From: Pseudarthrobacter phenanthrenivorans | Lineage (GTDB): Bacteria; Actinomycetota; Actinomycetes; Actinomycetales; Micrococcaceae | Reading direction: 5' to 3' | Assembly: GCF_000813845.1 (NCBI RefSeq) | Contig: NZ_JWTB01000033.1 | Coordinates: forward strand, 34,405 to 98,404 | Length of the DNA: 64,000 bases | In this document: one piece after another, positions 40,423 through 49,596 of the stretch | Position numbering within the stretch: the first letter of the stretch is position 1 | How the letters are laid out: each line of letters opens with the position of its first letter | Translations under genes and position numbers: made by a program | Notes under the pieces: generated by a model | Database searches by the model: none | Seen by the model: the letters and a program-made list of their open reading frames with translations, nothing else | Told to the model about the DNA's origin: nothing

Positions 40423-41714
40423 TCCACGGCGTCGGCCCTGGCGGGCTTCACCTCAGGCGCGACACCGCGACGGCGGCGTGTGGGCCAGGTAAAGACCAGC
40501 GTCACGATGGAGGCCAGGAGAACCAACCCGGCGATGGCGATGCCGGCATCCATCCAGAACTGGCTGGGGAACAGCCTGATCAACGTGTCGTCCAGGCTGA
40601 AGGTCCATGACCCTTCGGCAAAGAAGACCCGGTGGAATTCGGTGAAGAACTGCTGCCAGCCCAGCGCGGCGAGGGTGCCAAGGCCCAGGATCAGGACCAG
40701 CATGATGATGGAACCGGCGAAAAGGCCGCGCCGGACGCCGCCGGGGCTGCGCTTGCGCAGGTACAGGATGGCGATCAGTGCAAGGAGGAGCAGAAGCGTC
40801 CCGGCACTAAACGTGGACAGGATGACCGCCTTGACGTCCGCCATGTGGCTGACTTCGCCGTCCTTGAACAGTTTCTCGCCTCCGCGGTGCACCAGGTCGC
40901 CGAGGTAGCGGGGGCCGGCCCAGTTGCTGAGGTAGTCCACGGCGTAGGAGCCGTAGGTCATCCTGTCGTCGGTGCTGAAGCCGTAGCCGTCACCAGGGAA
41001 GCCCGGGCGGTTGTACTCGACCCAGAGGAACAGCGGGCTGGTCACGGCCCGGACGGCCAGGACCAGGAGGATCACGGGGTACATGATGGCCAGCAGGACC
41101 TGCATGACGCGCGGCGCCGCCGGTTTGGCGTTCGCGGCGCTTTCCCGCTGGGCGTTGCGGCGCGCCACTTCCTCCTCGGGCGGGCGGACATGCAGCGCAG
41201 ATGTGGGAAGGGATTCCTTGAAGACCGGTGAACCGGCACCGCCCGGAAGCCCGGTGGAAGCGGCGGCAGACGGAGAGCCGGCTGCAGGACGGCCCGCGGT
41301 GGAGGATGCGGGACTTTCGACGCCGGAGGATCCGATGGCGGCTTCCGCCGCCTTCCGGCCGGCCCGGCTTTCCGGCTGCACGGCGTTGCCGGCTTCCGCC
41401 TCAGCTGCGGGGGCACCCTTCGCGTCGCCGTCAGTTCCGGCCGTGGCTGGCGCAGTTTCTTCGGCGTCAGCCGGGACGCCGTTCCCCGCAGGACCGCTCC
41501 GGAGCCGCTTCCCATCGGCGGCTTTTTCCGTGCCTGGGCTATCCCCGCCGGCGGGCGTCAGCCAGGAGAACGCGGGCTCGTCGGAATCCCCGGATGTGTC
41601 CAGGAACGGCTCCGGCTGCGGCGCGGCGCTTTTGGCGCGGGCCGGTGTTTCGTCATTCACAGCAGCGTCACTTCCGTTGGGTTCCACACCGGTCCCAGTG
41701 CCGGCGCGATTCAT
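40413..41714 (-). CDS. TIGR01906/DUF1461 family integral membrane protein with long disordered N-terminus
   Basis: A 433-residue protein. Residues 1 to about 205 are low-complexity (Ala, Pro, Gly, Glu, Ser-rich) and predicted disordered. Four membrane helices follow (VMQVLLAIMYPVILLVLAVRAV; LLLLLALIAILYL; GSIIMLVLILGLGTLAALGW; IAIAGLVLLASIVTLVFTW), with the family loop containing MTYGSYAVDYLSNWAG and EVSHMADVK. Function unknown for the family. The ATG at 41714 has AGGAG unusually close (one base between), and GTG 41762 is in frame, so the start is uncertain. Converges on and overlaps fadD by 10 bases. Confidence 0.82.
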   Translation of the reverse strand: MNRAGTGTGVEPNGSDAAVNDETPARAKSAAPQPEPFLDTSGDSDEPAFSWLTPAGGDSPGTEKAADGKRLRSGPAGNGVPADAEETAPATAGTDGDAKGAPAAEAEAGNAVQPESRAGRKAAEAAIGSSGVESPASSTAGRPAAGSPSAAASTGLPGGAGSPVFKESLPTSALHVRPPEEEVARRNAQRESAANAKPAAPRVMQVLLAIMYPVILLVLAVRAVTSPLFLWVEYNRPGFPGDGYGFSTDDRMTYGSYAVDYLSNWAGPRYLGDLVHRGGEKLFKDGEVSHMADVKAVILSTFSAGTLLLLLALIAILYLRKRSPGGVRRGLFAGSIIMLVLILGLGTLAALGWQQFFTEFHRVFFAEGSWTFSLDDTLIRLFPSQFWMDAGIAIAGLVLLASIVTLVFTWPTRRRRGVAPEVKPARADAVDQP

Positions 41715-41782
41715 TCTCCTGTCGAGCCTACCGTCCGGGACTTGCACCGGGCGAGGAACCACCCCGGCTGGATTACAACGAT

Positions 41783-42775
41783 TCAGGCAGCGATTTCCGT
41801 GTAGCCTGCATCTTCGCGGCGAAGGTCCCCGCGTTCACCGGCGAGGAAGGCACGCCTGCCGAGGAAGAGGACGTACAGCCAATATGCGGCAAGCACAGCC
41901 GCGCCGATTCCGATCCTGGCCCAGGCAGGAAGCGGGCTGGGAGTGACGAAGCCTTCCACCAGGCCGGAGACAAACAGCACCAGGACCAGCCCGAGGGCCA
42001 CGGTGATCAATGACCGGCCTTCCTCCGCCACCGCGCGGCCCCTGGTCCGGGGGCCCGGCGCCACCATGGCCCAGAAGATCCGCAGGCCGGCGGCACAGGC
42101 CACAAAGACGGCCGTCAGTTCCATCAGGCCGTGCGGCAGGATGTAGCTGTAGAACACGTCCGACTTTCCGGCTGACGCGAATATCCCGGCGGCGACGCCC
42201 ACGCCCTGGGCATTGCTGAAGAGGATCATGGGGACCCAGACCCCGGTGATCCCCAAAGCCACCGCCTGGGCGCAGATCCAGGCGTTGTTGGTCCACACGG
42301 CACCGGCAAAGGACGCGGCCGGATTTTCCGAGTAGTAGTTGATGAAATCCTGGTCGACGTACTGGGCGGCGGCGGCCTCGGAGGCCACCGCACGCAGCGC
42401 CTCGGGGGACGTTCCGATCCAGGCCGCGTACGCTGCAGCAATGATCACGAAGGCTGTTCCGCAGGCAACGGTAAGCCAGGCCAGGCGGTACAGCGCGGCC
42501 GGCAGTGCCGCCACAAAGAACCTCGCCAGGTCGGCCATGGCGTTCGAACGCGCGCCGGTGAAACGGGTCCTGGCCAGTGCCAGCGTTGCTGACAGGGAGG
42601 CGGACAGCCCGCTTTCGGGAGCCATGGAACGGACCAGGGACAGGTGGCCGGAGGTTGACTGGTAGAGCGCCAGCAATTCGTCGGCCTCGGCGCCGCTGAG
42701 CCTGCCCTTACCGGCGAGTTCCTGCAGCCGCGCCCATTTGTCCGCGTTGACGGCGGCAAAGGCATCCATGTCCAC
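41783..42775 (-). CDS. Stage II sporulation protein M-like (SpoIIM/DUF95) membrane protein
   Basis: A 330-residue protein with about six to seven membrane helices. A helical N-terminal segment (WARLQELAGKGRLSGAEADE, LLALYQSTSGHLSLVRS) precedes the core, and the conserved region NNAWICAQAVALGITGVWVP with FYSYILPHGLMELTAVFVA is diagnostic of SpoIIM. In actinobacteria, which do not form endospores, SpoIIM usually sits beside an RDD gene and a MoxR/DUF58 set; here the RDD gene is divergent by 87 bases. GTG 42775 is the start; the ATG at 42769 is an alternative. Precise function unknown. Confidence 0.9.
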   Translation of the reverse strand: MDMDAFAAVNADKWARLQELAGKGRLSGAEADELLALYQSTSGHLSLVRSMAPESGLSASLSATLALARTRFTGARSNAMADLARFFVAALPAALYRLAWLTVACGTAFVIIAAAYAAWIGTSPEALRAVASEAAAAQYVDQDFINYYSENPAASFAGAVWTNNAWICAQAVALGITGVWVPMILFSNAQGVGVAAGIFASAGKSDVFYSYILPHGLMELTAVFVACAAGLRIFWAMVAPGPRTRGRAVAEEGRSLITVALGLVLVLFVSGLVEGFVTPSPLPAWARIGIGAAVLAAYWLYVLFLGRRAFLAGERGDLRREDAGYTEIAA

Positions 42776-42862
42776 GGCTACAGCCTAACGCCCGGCAGTA
42801 GACTTTGACCGAACACCATCCGTCCATCCACACACAGCAGCTCCGAAGGGCAGGGACGCAGT

Positions 42863-43663
42863 GTGAGCCCGATCATCACCGGCGAGGCCGTAGTCCTGGA
42901 GCTCCGGCCCGCGAGCTTTGCCGCGCGGGCCCTTGGCCTTGCCATCGACGTCGTCGTCCACGTGGTGCTGCTGATCCTGCTCATGGTTGGCCTGTCCGCC
43001 GCCGGCGCGGGTCTGGATCCCGCCGCCGCCCGCGCCCTGGGACTGGCTGCCGCGGTCTTCAGCCTGGTTGTCGTGCCGGTTGCCGTGGAAACAGTGAGCC
43101 GGGGCCGCTCCCTGGGGAAGCTGGCCACGGGCCTGAGGGTGGTCCGCGACGACGGCGGTGCCATCCGGTTCCGGCACGCCGTGATCCGCGGGCTGACCGG
43201 ATTCCTGGAGATCTACCTGACGTTCGGCGGCCTTGCCTTTGCCGTGGCGCTCTTCAATGACAAGTCGAGGCGGCTCGGGGACCTCCTCGCCGGCACGTAT
43301 TCGGTGCGCAGCCGGGTGCCGGCCGAGGAGGCCGTCCGCGTGTTCGTCCCGCCCCATCTGCAGGCATGGGCGGCAACGGCGGACATCGGCCGTATCCCCG
43401 ACGCCACCGCCCGCAGGGCGGCGCAGTTCATCCGCCAGGCAGGCAGGATGGTTCCTTTTTCCCGGGCCGGCATGGCGCAATCCATTGCAGCCGAGCTGTC
43501 CGCCCACGTGGCCCCGGCCCCGCCGCCGGGGACCGGGTCCGATGACTTCCTGGCCGCCGTCGTCGCTGAGCGGAGGAACCGGGAGTATGCCAGGTTGTCG
43601 CAGTTACGCCGGCGGAACACGGAAACGGGGCGCCGTCTCCAGCGCCTGCCGTTCAGCGACTGA
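42863..43663 (+). CDS. RDD family membrane protein
   Basis: A 266-residue protein. The RDD domain covers about residues 14-150 and has the family's Arg and Asp signatures (PASFAARALGLAIDVVVHVV; LGKLATGLRVVRDDGG; DKSRRLGDLLAGTYSV), with three to four helices. A charged cytoplasmic C-terminal tail of about 110 residues follows. Divergent partner of spoIIM. Suggested roles for RDD proteins include transport, and none is assigned here. Start GTG 42863 behind GAAGGGCAGGGA. Its stop is one base from the convergent L,D-transpeptidase stop. Confidence 0.9.
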   Translation: MSPIITGEAVVLELRPASFAARALGLAIDVVVHVVLLILLMVGLSAAGAGLDPAAARALGLAAAVFSLVVVPVAVETVSRGRSLGKLATGLRVVRDDGGAIRFRHAVIRGLTGFLEIYLTFGGLAFAVALFNDKSRRLGDLLAGTYSVRSRVPAEEAVRVFVPPHLQAWAATADIGRIPDATARRAAQFIRQAGRMVPFSRAGMAQSIAAELSAHVAPAPPPGTGSDDFLAAVVAERRNREYARLSQLRRRNTETGRRLQRLPFSD

Positions 43664-43664
43664 A

Positions 43665-44903
43665 TCAGTTGTCGTACTCACTCCAGGGAATGTTCCAGTC
43701 GCCGAACCCGTCAGTGTTCGCCGCGTAGTCGCCCTCGGTGTTGATGATCTGGACCACGTCACCGGTTCCCATATTGTCGAACACCCACGCCGCGCCGTCG
43801 GGCAGGAATCCGATGCAGCCGTGGGAGACGTTGGCGTTTCCGATGTACGGAAACGCGGACTCCAGGGCCTGGTGGATGTAGGCGCCGCTGAGGGTGAGGC
43901 GGATGGTGTATTCGACGTCGGCTTCACCGTAGTAGGCGGGGTCATCGGGCTTCAGCCCGATGCTCGCCGCCCTGAAGTGGTCAAAACGGTTCTTCTCCAT
44001 CAGCACCGCGTATCCCTTGGCGGAGGGGAAGCGCTTGTCGCCCATGCTGACGGGCAGCGTCTTGACCGGCTGGTCATTGACGCTCAGGGTGAATGTGTGG
44101 GCCGTGGCGTCAGCGATGGCCACCTTCTTGTCTCCGATGGAGACATTGACTTTCTTGTTGAAATTGGCGATCTGGCCGTTGCCCAAATCGACGCCGAAGA
44201 GCTGCATGTCCATGGTCACGGTGGAGTTCGCTGCCCAGAAGTTTTCCGGGCGGTACCGGACCATGGTGTCGCTGTACCAGTGGAACGCCCCCGTCTGTCC
44301 GGCCGTGGTGGTGATCTTGATGGCCTTTTCGACGGCGGCCCGGTTGGTGACCGGTTCGCTGAAGATGATCTGGAGCGGCTGCCCAACACCCACTTTCATG
44401 CCGTTAAGCGGGTACACGGCGGCGTCGGCCTCGTGCGAGCTGGACACGGTGTTGAAGGACTGGGTGGTGCTGGTCTCGCGTCCTGCGGAATCCTTGACCA
44501 CGTATGTGTAGCTGTACTCGGTATTGAAGTCCAGGGGGGCGGTGGCAGACCACGCCGTCCCGCTGGGATCGATACTGCCGTCGACGGTTTTGCCGGCGGT
44601 GCTGGCCAGGGTGACGCGCTGGATGGTTCCGTTGGCCACCTTGAGTGAAACGGGAGCGGCAGGATTGACCTGTTTGGCACCGTTGGCCGGGGCCGCGTCC
44701 AGGGCCACCGGCGGCACCACGGGCAAGGCGATGCCCGGTGAGGTCCGCAGTGCGGAGCCTGCCTCCGATTCAAGCGGTCCGCCGGCAAGGCCAGGAGCGA
44801 CGGCGGCGAAAACCCCGCCCACGGCCGCCAGGACACACACGGCGGCGACGGCGAGGATTTTCGTGGCAGTCCCCCGGCGGCGGGGCTTTACATCAGGCTC
44901 CAT
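43665..44903 (-). CDS. L,D-transpeptidase with Ig-like domain
   Basis: An extracytoplasmic peptidoglycan cross-linking enzyme forming 3-3 links. The 412-residue protein has a basic start, a signal/anchor helix (ILAVAAVCVLAAVGGVFAAV), two Ig-like beta domains (about 60-270), and a C-terminal YkuD catalytic domain ending in NVSHGCIGFLPDGAAW, which holds the catalytic His-Gly-Cys. This is the layout of mycobacterial Ldt enzymes. The ATG follows AGGATCG. It lies between ahcY and the RDD gene, with a hairpin separating it from ahcY. Confidence 0.93.
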   Translation of the reverse strand: MEPDVKPRRRGTATKILAVAAVCVLAAVGGVFAAVAPGLAGGPLESEAGSALRTSPGIALPVVPPVALDAAPANGAKQVNPAAPVSLKVANGTIQRVTLASTAGKTVDGSIDPSGTAWSATAPLDFNTEYSYTYVVKDSAGRETSTTQSFNTVSSSHEADAAVYPLNGMKVGVGQPLQIIFSEPVTNRAAVEKAIKITTTAGQTGAFHWYSDTMVRYRPENFWAANSTVTMDMQLFGVDLGNGQIANFNKKVNVSIGDKKVAIADATAHTFTLSVNDQPVKTLPVSMGDKRFPSAKGYAVLMEKNRFDHFRAASIGLKPDDPAYYGEADVEYTIRLTLSGAYIHQALESAFPYIGNANVSHGCIGFLPDGAAWVFDNMGTGDVVQIINTEGDYAANTDGFGDWNIPWSEYDN

Positions 44904-44932
44904 GATTTCGATCCTACGTGCAGGACGTAACA

Positions 44933-44958
44933 GCCCGGGCGCTGAACTGCGCCCGGGC
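44933..44958 (-). terminator. ahcY terminator
   Basis: Perfect 10-bp arms GCCCGGGCGC (44933-44942) and 44949-44958 with a 6-base loop, 9 bases after the minus-strand ahcY stop. It separates ahcY from the L,D-transpeptidase gene on the same strand. Confidence 0.7.
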
Positions 44959-44967
44959 CCTTACGGC

Positions 44968-46434
<1,467 letters not shown>

Positions 46435-46509
46435 GGGTGGTCCTTTGCTTGGTCCGGGTCCTGGTCCAGTCCCCGTTCGGCTCTTCTTGTGCGGGCGGAT
46501 GCGGGTGGG

Positions 46510-46737
46510 CTACTGCTGGGCCACGGCGGGATCGTGCTGGTCCGAACCTGCCGAGAGTGCTGCAGCGAGCAGCTCCGGGGGCAGCAGCAGGGGAATCCCG
46601 TCCTCGATGGCGTAGCGGTTCCTGGCCCCCGTCTCCCCGGCTGCGGTGGCCACGAGTTCGTCCCCCTCCTGGACCAGGGGCGAGCCGGTCACGGGGCATC
46701 GCAGGACGGACAGCAGCTCGGGACTGATCTTTGGCAT
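46510..46737 (-). CDS. Trm112-family small protein
   Basis: A 75-residue protein of the Trm112/YcaR family, which in eukaryotes activates methyltransferases; the bacterial role is unclear. It opens with KISPELLSVLRCPVTGSPL and has the RYAIEDGIPLLLPPE segment that defines the family. Only one cysteine (Cys14) remains of the usual zinc set, so it probably does not bind zinc. The ATG at 46737 is chosen by family length and GGGAGC upstream; the open frame continues to 46977 without similarity. Co-directional with ahcY. Confidence 0.88.
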   Translation of the reverse strand: MPKISPELLSVLRCPVTGSPLVQEGDELVATAAGETGARNRYAIEDGIPLLLPPELLAAALSAGSDQHDPAVAQQ

Positions 46738-46816
46738 TTGTTCATGCTCCCTGGCGGGCGCGCTCGCGCCGGTGGCGGAAAAGATGTGCAGCATCCAGCC
46801 TACCGCCAGATGGGGG

Positions 46817-47203
46817 TCAGGAAGGTTCGCGCAGGACCCGCAGGTGGCCCCTGCGAACCCCCTCGCTGCCCGCCGGCGCCTCAAGGGCAGAATGGTGGGC
46901 GCGCTGGGCGGGTGGCTGGGCCTCGGGCGGAAGCGCGGCGGCGTCGCGGACCGCGTTCGCCAGTGCCAGCAGGTCATCGGGTCCGGGCTGCTGGGGTGTG
47001 GAGGGCATGGCCAGGCGCAGGACCTCCCAGCCCCGGGGGACGGTCAGCGAATCAGCGTGCTGCTCACAGAGGTCGTAGCAGTGCGGTTCCGCGTAGGTGG
47101 CCAACGGACCCAGGACTGCGGTGGAGTCTGCGTAGACGTACGTCAGGGTGGCCACCGCCGGCTGGCGGCAGGCAGACCTTGAACACTGACGGATAGCTCC
47201 CAC
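46817..47203 (-). CDS. DUF3499 family protein
   Basis: A 128-residue actinobacterial protein of unknown function, orthologous in context to M. tuberculosis Rv3258c. The family core is complete: RQCSRSACRQPAVATLTYVY, STAVLGPLATYAEPH, DLCEQHADSLTVPRGWEVL. Cys7, Cys12, Cys42, Cys46 and His49 look like a small zinc site. The C-terminal third is Pro/Ala-rich. The start is uncertain: GTG 47203 fits the family, with GAAGGGG rather far (14 bases) upstream. Divergent from the metallopeptidase-like gene, as in Rv3258c/Rv3259. Confidence 0.87.
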   Translation of the reverse strand: MGAIRQCSRSACRQPAVATLTYVYADSTAVLGPLATYAEPHCYDLCEQHADSLTVPRGWEVLRLAMPSTPQQPGPDDLLALANAVRDAAALPPEAQPPAQRAHHSALEAPAGSEGVRRGHLRVLREPS

Positions 47204-47320
47204 GACATCACAGACTACCCCTTCCACGCTCAAAAGCCGCGCATTGCGGTGCTGGCCGACGCGCCCCCGCCGCTGCGGCGATGTATCGCCTAAACGCGCC
47301 ACCGGGTTTACAGTCAATGT

Positions 47321-47833
47321 ATGCAGTCATCGAACCATGAATCAGATTTTTCGGTCCGGTTGGCTGACCCGGATGCCCCCACGGGCCCGGGTGTGGAGAC
47401 TGCCGGGAGAAGCTTCTTCAGGCGGCGCCGGAACCGTCATGGACGTGGGCTCAGGGGCGAGGTAATGCTGCCCACCCACCCCGGATTCCGCAGCCGCGCC
47501 GACCGCTTCGACGATATGGTGCTGGACTCCGCCCAGCGGCTGCACGATATCTGGGGCAAGACGCTCGACGGCGTCCGGTTCGGCGTCGACGAAATCCCCC
47601 CGGACCTCGAACAGCTGGCTGCCAACGCCTCGGCCGCACCCATGGGCGCCTACACCCCCGCTGCCGGTGGTGAGGGTCCGATGATTACGGTGTACCGGCG
47701 GGTGGTGGAACAGGCCTGCTCCAGCGTCGAAGAGCTCCAGGACCTGGTCCACGACGTCGTGGTCGAACATACCGCGGAAATGCTGGGCGTGGCACCTGAG
47801 ACGCTGGACCCGGTCTACCGCCGCCGTTACTGA
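47321..47833 (+). CDS. Metallopeptidase-family (DUF1025, zincin-like) protein with degenerate metal motif
   Basis: A 170-residue homologue of the minimal zincin family, equivalent in context to Rv3259. Residues 1-50 are a variable basic extension. The core runs from FDDMVLDSAQRLHDIWGKTL through FGVDEIPPDLEQLAA to VPETLDP-like ends. Where active members have HExxH, this protein reads VVVEHTAEMLG (146-156): E149-H150-T-A-E153, so both zinc histidines are replaced. Hydrolytic activity is therefore unlikely, and a structural or binding role is inferred. It lies divergent from DUF3499 and converges on DUF5719. Confidence 0.82.
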   Translation: MQSSNHESDFSVRLADPDAPTGPGVETAGRSFFRRRRNRHGRGLRGEVMLPTHPGFRSRADRFDDMVLDSAQRLHDIWGKTLDGVRFGVDEIPPDLEQLAANASAAPMGAYTPAAGGEGPMITVYRRVVEQACSSVEELQDLVHDVVVEHTAEMLGVAPETLDPVYRRRY

Positions 47834-47874
47834 CGCGGGCGTACCGTGGGCGGGGTCGCGGGACTTCGGCTGGG

Positions 47875-49596
47875 CTAGGAGCCCAGGCTGACCGGAACGG
47901 TCTCCTGGCCCGCAGCAGCCGGCAGGAAGCCCAAGGCTGAGACGTCGTTGCGGCCATCCTGCCCCAGCAGCACCGCCCCGTAGGCCGCGTCACCGGAGGC
48001 CGACACCACGTACCCCACAACGTCGGCCCCATCGGCCTGTTCCGGGACGGCAATGGAAGCGGTTGTCCCGCCGGCAATGTCGGCGGTGGCGTTGGCACGC
48101 ACCTTCCCGTCGGCGGTGATGGGGGCGTAGGTGATGGTGGCCCTGGCGTCCAGCGCCCCGAACACCAGTTGCCGGAGGCCGCCCTTCGGCACCGGGATGA
48201 CGTGCTGGCTCCCGAGCCGGACCGCGGATGCGGCCCATGCCACGTCCAACGCCTGTCCCGGCTGCAGCCCACGGCCCATGCGCGTGGCGGCGACGATGGA
48301 GACGTCGGACGAGGCCTCGACGGTGTACTGGCCCGCGGGCACGCCGGCCAGCGGCACCTCGGTGGTCGATCCGGCTTTCGCGGTGATCACGCCGCCGGAT
48401 GGAAGCGCATGCTGGCCGTCGCGTCCGTACAGTTTGATCTCCACCACGGCGTCGGCTGCACCGGGAACCGTCAGCTCCAGGGCAGGCCCGGCGTCCTTGT
48501 ACCCGGCCTGGGCCGTCAGGGCAGCAACCGCGGCGGGGTCCTGGATGTCCACGCCGGTCATGACCTGGCGGAGGGCAGGCGCAGTGCCTGGGCTGATGAA
48601 GTCCACGCCCCCGGGTGTGAGCCCGCGCAGTACGCTTTGCTGGATGGTGGCCGCGACCGGACCGCCCGCGCTGCGGACATGAACGCTGAGCTGTGCCTCG
48701 TTGGGTGCCAGGCCTGCGAGGACCACGCTGCGCGTGGTGCCGGGGGCAACGAGGAGTCCACGGCTGCCGGGCGCCTGGATCTGGCCGCCTGAACCGAACA
48801 GTTCAAGGCTCACGGTTGCCGGGGTGCTGGAGGCGTTGGTGAGGGCCAGCACGGAGGTGCGGCCAACCACGGTGCTGGCACCGGCCAGCCACTGGTCGTT
48901 CAAGGGTTGCGAGCAGGACGCAGCGGCGCTGCCCTGGAGGTCGCCGTCGGTCGCGGTGTATTTCATGGCACCTGCTGCCGACGCGTTCTGGTTGGCCACG
49001 GCGTCGGCGCGAAGGACGTTAACCTGGTCCACCGTGCGGTCGGCCACCACCCCGGCAAGGAGTTCCTGGGGAGTGCCGGCAGCAGGCGTTGGGCCGGGAG
49101 CTTTGGCAATGTCGACGGCGGCCGTTCCGTCGAGGCGTGCGAGCCGGCTTCCGGGCAGCACACCTCCGGCACTGAGCACAGCCGCGCTGACCCTGGTTGC
49201 TGCCGTTGCGGACTCGGGGCGGAACTGGGCGTCGGTGCCGGCGTCGGTGCCTTCCAGCAGCCGGGCCGGACCGGGGCACACGCCCACGCTGGCCCCGGCG
49301 GGAACGGCGGCCTGGGCCGCCGGCACGGCCCGGCTGGAGCCGGGCCCGGGCACGGCAGTCCCTGCGGCCACTACCGCTCCCGCTGCCGCGAAGATCAGGA
49401 CGCCGGCTGCCACTCCGGCCACGGAGGCAGCACGGGTGTTGCCGCCCGGCAGGCGGGTGGAACCCCCGCTGGACGGTTTCCTTCCCCTGCCTTTCCTGGA
49501 GTCAGGGCCCGGCTTTTCAGCCGGGCCCTGGTTTGCACCCGTTGATTCCGCAGCGGCCGCACTTTGGGCAGCGGCCGGTGGGGTGTGCTCATGCAT
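47875..49596 (-). CDS. DUF5719 family exported protein
   Basis: A 573-residue protein with a basic disordered N-terminus, one membrane/signal helix (SVAGVAAGVLIFAAAGAVVAA), and a long beta-rich extracytoplasmic part covered by DUF5719. Typical family sentences such as ASTVVGRTSVLALTNASSTP and VELKLYGRDGQ-like segments are present. Function unknown; always found beside the large GT2 protein and whiB in this lineage. The ATG at 49596 overlaps the GT2 stop by 8 bases and has AAGGAAC upstream, so the two are translationally coupled. An in-frame start at 49629 lacks a ribosome site. Confidence 0.87.
   Translation of the reverse strand: MHEHTPPAAAQSAAAAESTGANQGPAEKPGPDSRKGRGRKPSSGGSTRLPGGNTRAASVAGVAAGVLIFAAAGAVVAAGTAVPGPGSSRAVPAAQAAVPAGASVGVCPGPARLLEGTDAGTDAQFRPESATAATRVSAAVLSAGGVLPGSRLARLDGTAAVDIAKAPGPTPAAGTPQELLAGVVADRTVDQVNVLRADAVANQNASAAGAMKYTATDGDLQGSAAASCSQPLNDQWLAGASTVVGRTSVLALTNASSTPATVSLELFGSGGQIQAPGSRGLLVAPGTTRSVVLAGLAPNEAQLSVHVRSAGGPVAATIQQSVLRGLTPGGVDFISPGTAPALRQVMTGVDIQDPAAVAALTAQAGYKDAGPALELTVPGAADAVVEIKLYGRDGQHALPSGGVITAKAGSTTEVPLAGVPAGQYTVEASSDVSIVAATRMGRGLQPGQALDVAWAASAVRLGSQHVIPVPKGGLRQLVFGALDARATITYAPITADGKVRANATADIAGGTTASIAVPEQADGADVVGYVVSASGDAAYGAVLLGQDGRNDVSALGFLPAAAGQETVPVSLGS

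Noticed and set aside
46435..46509. SAH riboswitch before ahcY
   Set aside because: The 75-base gap lacks the conserved SAH-aptamer segments and an obvious pseudoknot.
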